In this document: positions 60,905 to 64,000 of the stretch, piece after piece
How positions within the stretch are numbered: the stretch's first letter is position 1
How the letters are laid out: each line of letters starts with the position of its first letter
Source: Mesorhizobium qingshengii
Lineage (GTDB): Bacteria; Pseudomonadota; Alphaproteobacteria; Rhizobiales; Rhizobiaceae
Assembly (NCBI RefSeq): GCF_027563465.1
Contig: NZ_JAPFQA010000001.1
Span: 124,001-188,000, forward strand
Direction: 5' to 3'
Length of the DNA stretch: 64,000 nt
Position numbers and translations under genes: made by a program
Notes under the pieces: model-generated
Seen by the model: the letters and a program-made list of their open reading frames with translations, nothing else
The model's database searches: none
What the model was told of the DNA's origin: nothing

Positions 60905-61104
60905 GCCACGATGGCGGTGCTCATACGCGGTCCGCTGGTGCGTCCTCAGCGCGCAATCGGAAGACCGAGACCGAAGAAGGCGCAATCTTCACGGCCTGCA
61001 ACGTCCGGTCCGCGTATTCATCCAGCTTGTCCGTGCTAAACCAGCCCGATTCGCGGGCCATATACCGCGACGGAAACCAGGGGTGCGTGGGAGGGGATCA
61101 TTCG

Positions 61105-62382
61105 ATGGAACAGTCGGAGGCAACGGCTACCACGCTTCGCCAACGCTCGAGCTTCTTCGGAAGCTTGGGCCCAGGACTGATCACGGGCGCGGCCGATGAT
61201 GATCCAAGCGGTATCGCCACCTACAGTCAGGTGGGGGCGCAATTCGGCTACTCGCTCGCCTGGACCATGCTGTTCAGCTATCCGCTTATGGCTGTAACTC
61301 AAGGGATCAGTGCCGGGATCGGCGCTGTGACTGGCCAAGGTATCGCGCGCAATCTGCGTCGGCACTACTCGCCTTGGCTGCTGCGTTTCGCCGTTCTTCT
61401 CCTACTGGTCGCCAACGTCATCAACATCGGCGCCGATCTCAGCGCCATGGGGGCGGCGCTCGAATTGCTCATAGGTGGCCCGCGTCACTGGTATGCGATC
61501 TTGTTCGCCCTGATTTGCATCTTTCTGGAAATCTTCGTGAGCTATCGGCGCTACGTGACGGTGCTTAAATGGCTAACCCTGTCCCTGCTTGCCTACGTGG
61601 CGGTGGTGCTGTCGGTCCATGTGCCCTGGGGAGCGGCGCTCTATGGTGCGCTGGTTCCGCAAATCGTCTTCGACAGCGATCACGCCATGGCGCTTGTTGC
61701 CGTCCTTGGCACAACGATCAGTCCTTACCTCTTCTTTTGGCAGGCCGGGGAGGAGGTTGAGGAGCAGCACCGGCAACACCGCCGGCGGCTTGGCGCCAAC
61801 TCGCACGCTGCCGGACCGGAGCTGGCGCGCATTCGTGGCGACACGCTATTTGGAATGGGCTTTTCCAATCTGGTGGCCATCGTCATCATTATTGCCACGG
61901 CGGCAACGCTTCATGCCAACGGGATTACGCAGATCCAGACCTCGTCGCAGGCGGCCGAAGCGCTCCGGCCTGTTGCCGGGGACTTTGCGTTTGCCATATT
62001 CGCCATCGGTATTGTCGGTACCGGAATGCTTGCCGTCCCCGTGCTTGCGGGCTCCGCCGCCTATGCTGTTGCGGAGATGTTTCGGTGGCCCGAAGGCCTG
62101 GACCGGCGCCCGCAGGACGCCAAGGCCTTCTACGGCGTCATCGCGCTGGCAACGCTGGGTGGGGTGACCCTGACTTTCGTGGGCCTGGATCCCATCAGGG
62201 CCCTCTATTGGAGCGCTGTCGTCAACGGAATACTAGCGGCGCCGCTGATGGCAATCATGATGATGATCGCTATGAACCCGCGGATTATGGGTCACCTTAC
62301 ATTGCCGCGCTGGATGGTTTTCGGTGGCGTGCTTGCCACGGCGGTGATGGCTTTGGCCTCAATTGGCTTTTTCGTGCTGTGA
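61105..62382 (+). CDS. NRAMP-like divalent metal transporter, atypical motifs
   Basis: 425 residues from ATG 61105 (GGGAGGGG upstream). About eleven membrane segments, in the NRAMP layout. The first helix carries DDDPSGIATYSQVG instead of the classical DPGN, and the sixth carries GTTISPYLFFWQAGEE instead of MPH, placing it among the NRAMP-related proteins in which the metal-binding Met is missing. The cargo may be Mg or Mn rather than Fe. A charged loop EVEEQHRQHRRR follows helix six. The 200 bases upstream show no FixK box. Confidence 0.85.
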   Translation: MEQSEATATTLRQRSSFFGSLGPGLITGAADDDPSGIATYSQVGAQFGYSLAWTMLFSYPLMAVTQGISAGIGAVTGQGIARNLRRHYSPWLLRFAVLLLLVANVINIGADLSAMGAALELLIGGPRHWYAILFALICIFLEIFVSYRRYVTVLKWLTLSLLAYVAVVLSVHVPWGAALYGALVPQIVFDSDHAMALVAVLGTTISPYLFFWQAGEEVEEQHRQHRRRLGANSHAAGPELARIRGDTLFGMGFSNLVAIVIIIATAATLHANGITQIQTSSQAAEALRPVAGDFAFAIFAIGIVGTGMLAVPVLAGSAAYAVAEMFRWPEGLDRRPQDAKAFYGVIALATLGGVTLTFVGLDPIRALYWSAVVNGILAAPLMAIMMMIAMNPRIMGHLTLPRWMVFGGVLATAVMALASIGFFVL

Positions 62383-62424
62383 CCGACAGCCCGGCGCGCG
62401 GTTTTCCGCAAGGACGCAGGACCC

Positions 62425-62940
62425 ATGCCTATCGAGGGCACAATGACTGAGCTTCATCTCTGGCCGATTGTTCAGTGCCTCATCTTGCTGACTCTCGCCA
62501 ACGGCGTACCTGTCATCGCCAAGAAAATGCTTGGCGAGTGGCTCTCGTGGCCGATCGATGGTGGTCGGCTTTTCTGGGACGGACAGCCCCTCCTGGGTCG
62601 GTCAAAGACCCTTCGCGGTCTCGTGCTCGCCATCGTGGCGGCTGGGATAGGCGGCCCCCTTGTGGGGCTCGACACTGCAATTGGAGTGCTCATCGGCTTC
62701 ACCGCCATGGCCGGCGACATGCTGTCGAGCTTCATCAAACGTCGCATGCGCCTGGCTCCGAGCGCCGAGTCGCCAGGCTTCGATCAGGTGCCGGAATCTC
62801 TGTTGCCTTTCCTGGCGGTCAGGAACCTCGTGGGATTTTCGGTTTGGGACATTCTGATCGGTGTCGGCGCGTTCTGGATTGGCGAACTCTTGGTCTCCCG
62901 GCTTCTCTACATGCTGCGCATCAGGGACAGACCTTACTGA
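62425..62940 (+). CDS. CDP-archaeol synthase (CarS/DUF46) family membrane protein
   Basis: 171 residues; a second start at 62443, preceded by GAGGG, is possible. Four or five membrane segments. Motifs LLGRSKTLRGL and FTAMAGDMLSSFIKRR...SPGFDQVPESLLPF are those of the CDP-archaeol synthase family, enzymes that transfer CMP to a lipid phosphate. Bacterial members have no established substrate. It lies 42 bases after the metal transporter and its stop overlaps the convergent phosphoesterase by 7 bases. Confidence 0.8.
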   Translation: MPIEGTMTELHLWPIVQCLILLTLANGVPVIAKKMLGEWLSWPIDGGRLFWDGQPLLGRSKTLRGLVLAIVAAGIGGPLVGLDTAIGVLIGFTAMAGDMLSSFIKRRMRLAPSAESPGFDQVPESLLPFLAVRNLVGFSVWDILIGVGAFWIGELLVSRLLYMLRIRDRPY

Positions 62941-63880
62941 TCCCTGCGGGCCAGATGGTGCAGTGTGATCTCGGGAAGGCAGTTCAGCCGTACCGCGACG
63001 ACACTCGAGCCGGCGCCAACCGATGTGTAACCACTCATGCCATGATACATCCACGCGCCGGCGCCCATCGTCCGCGGGAGCTTCGAATCCAGGGTGATCG
63101 GAATTCCCCCCGGCAGGCAGATCTGGCCGCCATGGGTGTGACCTGCGAGCATCACGTCGAATCCTGCGTGAGCTGTCTGGCGATAGATCTCGGGAGTATG
63201 CGAGAGCAGGATCGAAAAGGCGTCGGCGGGCACATCGGCAGCCGCCTTTTCGATATTGTCGACCCGGAAGAAATGCGCATCGTCAATTCCAGCGAGATAG
63301 ATGCGCTCTCCGCCCCGCTCGATCACTTCCAGTTCGTTCATCAGCATGCGAATGCCATGTCCTCCAGGGCGGGAACCATTCGAACCGTGTCGTGGTTACC
63401 GAGCACCCCGTATAGCGGCCCCTTGAGAGAGGCGCGCACGCGGGCGACGCCATCCATGGCGGCCTCGAAGGGACCGAAGGTCTTTGCGCGGAAATCGCCG
63501 GTCAGCACGCAAATGTCATAATCGAGATTCGCAACGAGTTCGGTGACGCGATCCATCGCCGGGCCGCTCATGTCAGTATGCAGATCGCTGAGGTGCAGGA
63601 TCCGGAATCCGTCGAAGCCGCGTGGCAAGGTTGCCGATGTGATTGTGTTGACGCGGAGTTGGACGTTTTCGGCATTGCGGCACCCGCGTCCATAGAGCCC
63701 GGTGAAGCGCAGCCCGTTGCGGATCACCGCATGGATCGAATACCAATTCTCCAGGTGAAAGAAGTTCAGGCCCTGGCCGAAGATTTGTGCTTCGTGGTCG
63801 TCTTCTATGCCCAGACGCTGCCTTGCATGGATCCGGCCAAGGCGTGCGTCCAACCTGAGGCTGATGTCAGTCATCGGCAT
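62934..63880 (-). pseudogene. Metallophosphoesterase gene split by a one-base frameshift
   Basis: Two overlapping frames together give a full calcineurin-like phosphoesterase. The 5' part (63880 to 63341) has LHLSDLHTD, CVLTGDF and GVLGNHD. The 3' part (from 63347 to 62934) has ILLSHTPEIY and LAGHTHGGQ. The join is at about 63354: the coding strand reads GACATGGCATTCGC, and adding one G would restore EDMGIRMLMNELEV in a single frame. So one base is missing, either in the genome or in the sequence read. A TTG at 63934 could extend the N-terminus. Without repair the product stops before the SHTPE and GHTHGG metal-ligand motifs and would be inactive. Confidence 0.8.
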
Positions 63881-64000
63881 CCCGAACCAAGTTGATTGGC
63901 GCCTCCGAGGCGTACCAATCCATCGCACATGCAAGTCATTTTGGCGATCTTCGCGGCTGCCTAAATCTAATGCTGCAGCGTTTCGATGTAACCTGTCAGG

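Overview
This window is GC-rich alphaproteobacterial DNA. The protein families, the dense operons and the FixK-type boxes near the right end suggest a Mesorhizobium-like member of the Hyphomicrobiales. That assignment rests on family recognition only, because no rRNA or other marker gene is present. I saw no tRNA, rRNA, CRISPR array or insertion sequence.

Layout. (1) 1-4661 is a catabolic border: the 3' part of a dimethylglycine/sarcosine dehydrogenase-like enzyme, a secreted SMP-30-type protein, a PuuE-like deacetylase and a class I/II aminotransferase. (2) 5093-13574 is an envelope module. It holds three secreted caspase-fold proteins, each with a different C-terminal part (Sel1 repeats, a Cys-rich CxxCH segment, a peptidoglycan-binding-like segment), plus a small lipoprotein, a YceI-OmpA fusion, a second OmpA protein and a protein of unknown function. 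(3) 13788-53946 is a complete type VI secretion system (T6SS) with all thirteen core components. A minus-strand operon runs from tssA (50798) through tssB, tssC, hcp, tssE, tssF, tssG, an FHA gene, tssJ, tssK, tssL, tssM and tagF. It ends in a cargo module: DUF2169 adaptor, degenerate ketosynthase, PAAR-like putative nuclease effector and immunity gene. ClpV is divergent from tssA. A second minus-strand operon (26594-13788) carries another FHA-tssL-tssM set, a 53-codon ORF, PppA phosphatase, PpkA kinase, a DUF1036 protein and an M23 peptidase/lytic transglycosylase fusion. Between the two operons, on the plus strand, lie vgrG with a 23-octad C-terminal repeat, a DUF6484 protein and a HEAT-like TIGR02270 protein. 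(4) 54044-57478 is a MacAB-type exporter and a small ORF. (5) 57725-62940 looks like a low-oxygen regulon: alcohol dehydrogenase, nitroreductase, host-attachment-like protein and a conserved hypothetical, two of them preceded by paired FixK/FNR boxes, followed by an NRAMP-like transporter and a CDP-archaeol-synthase-family membrane protein. (6) 62934-63880 is a metallophosphoesterase gene broken by a one-base frameshift.

How the parts fit. PpkA, PppA and two FHA proteins suggest threonine-phosphorylation control of T6SS assembly. Both TssL copies carry OmpA-type peptidoglycan-binding tails, and a wall hydrolase sits in the same operon. The most unusual features are the doubled FHA-TssL-TssM module and the caspase/OmpA cluster at the edge of the T6SS. 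I treat these as a candidate periplasmic extension of the apparatus, which is inference.
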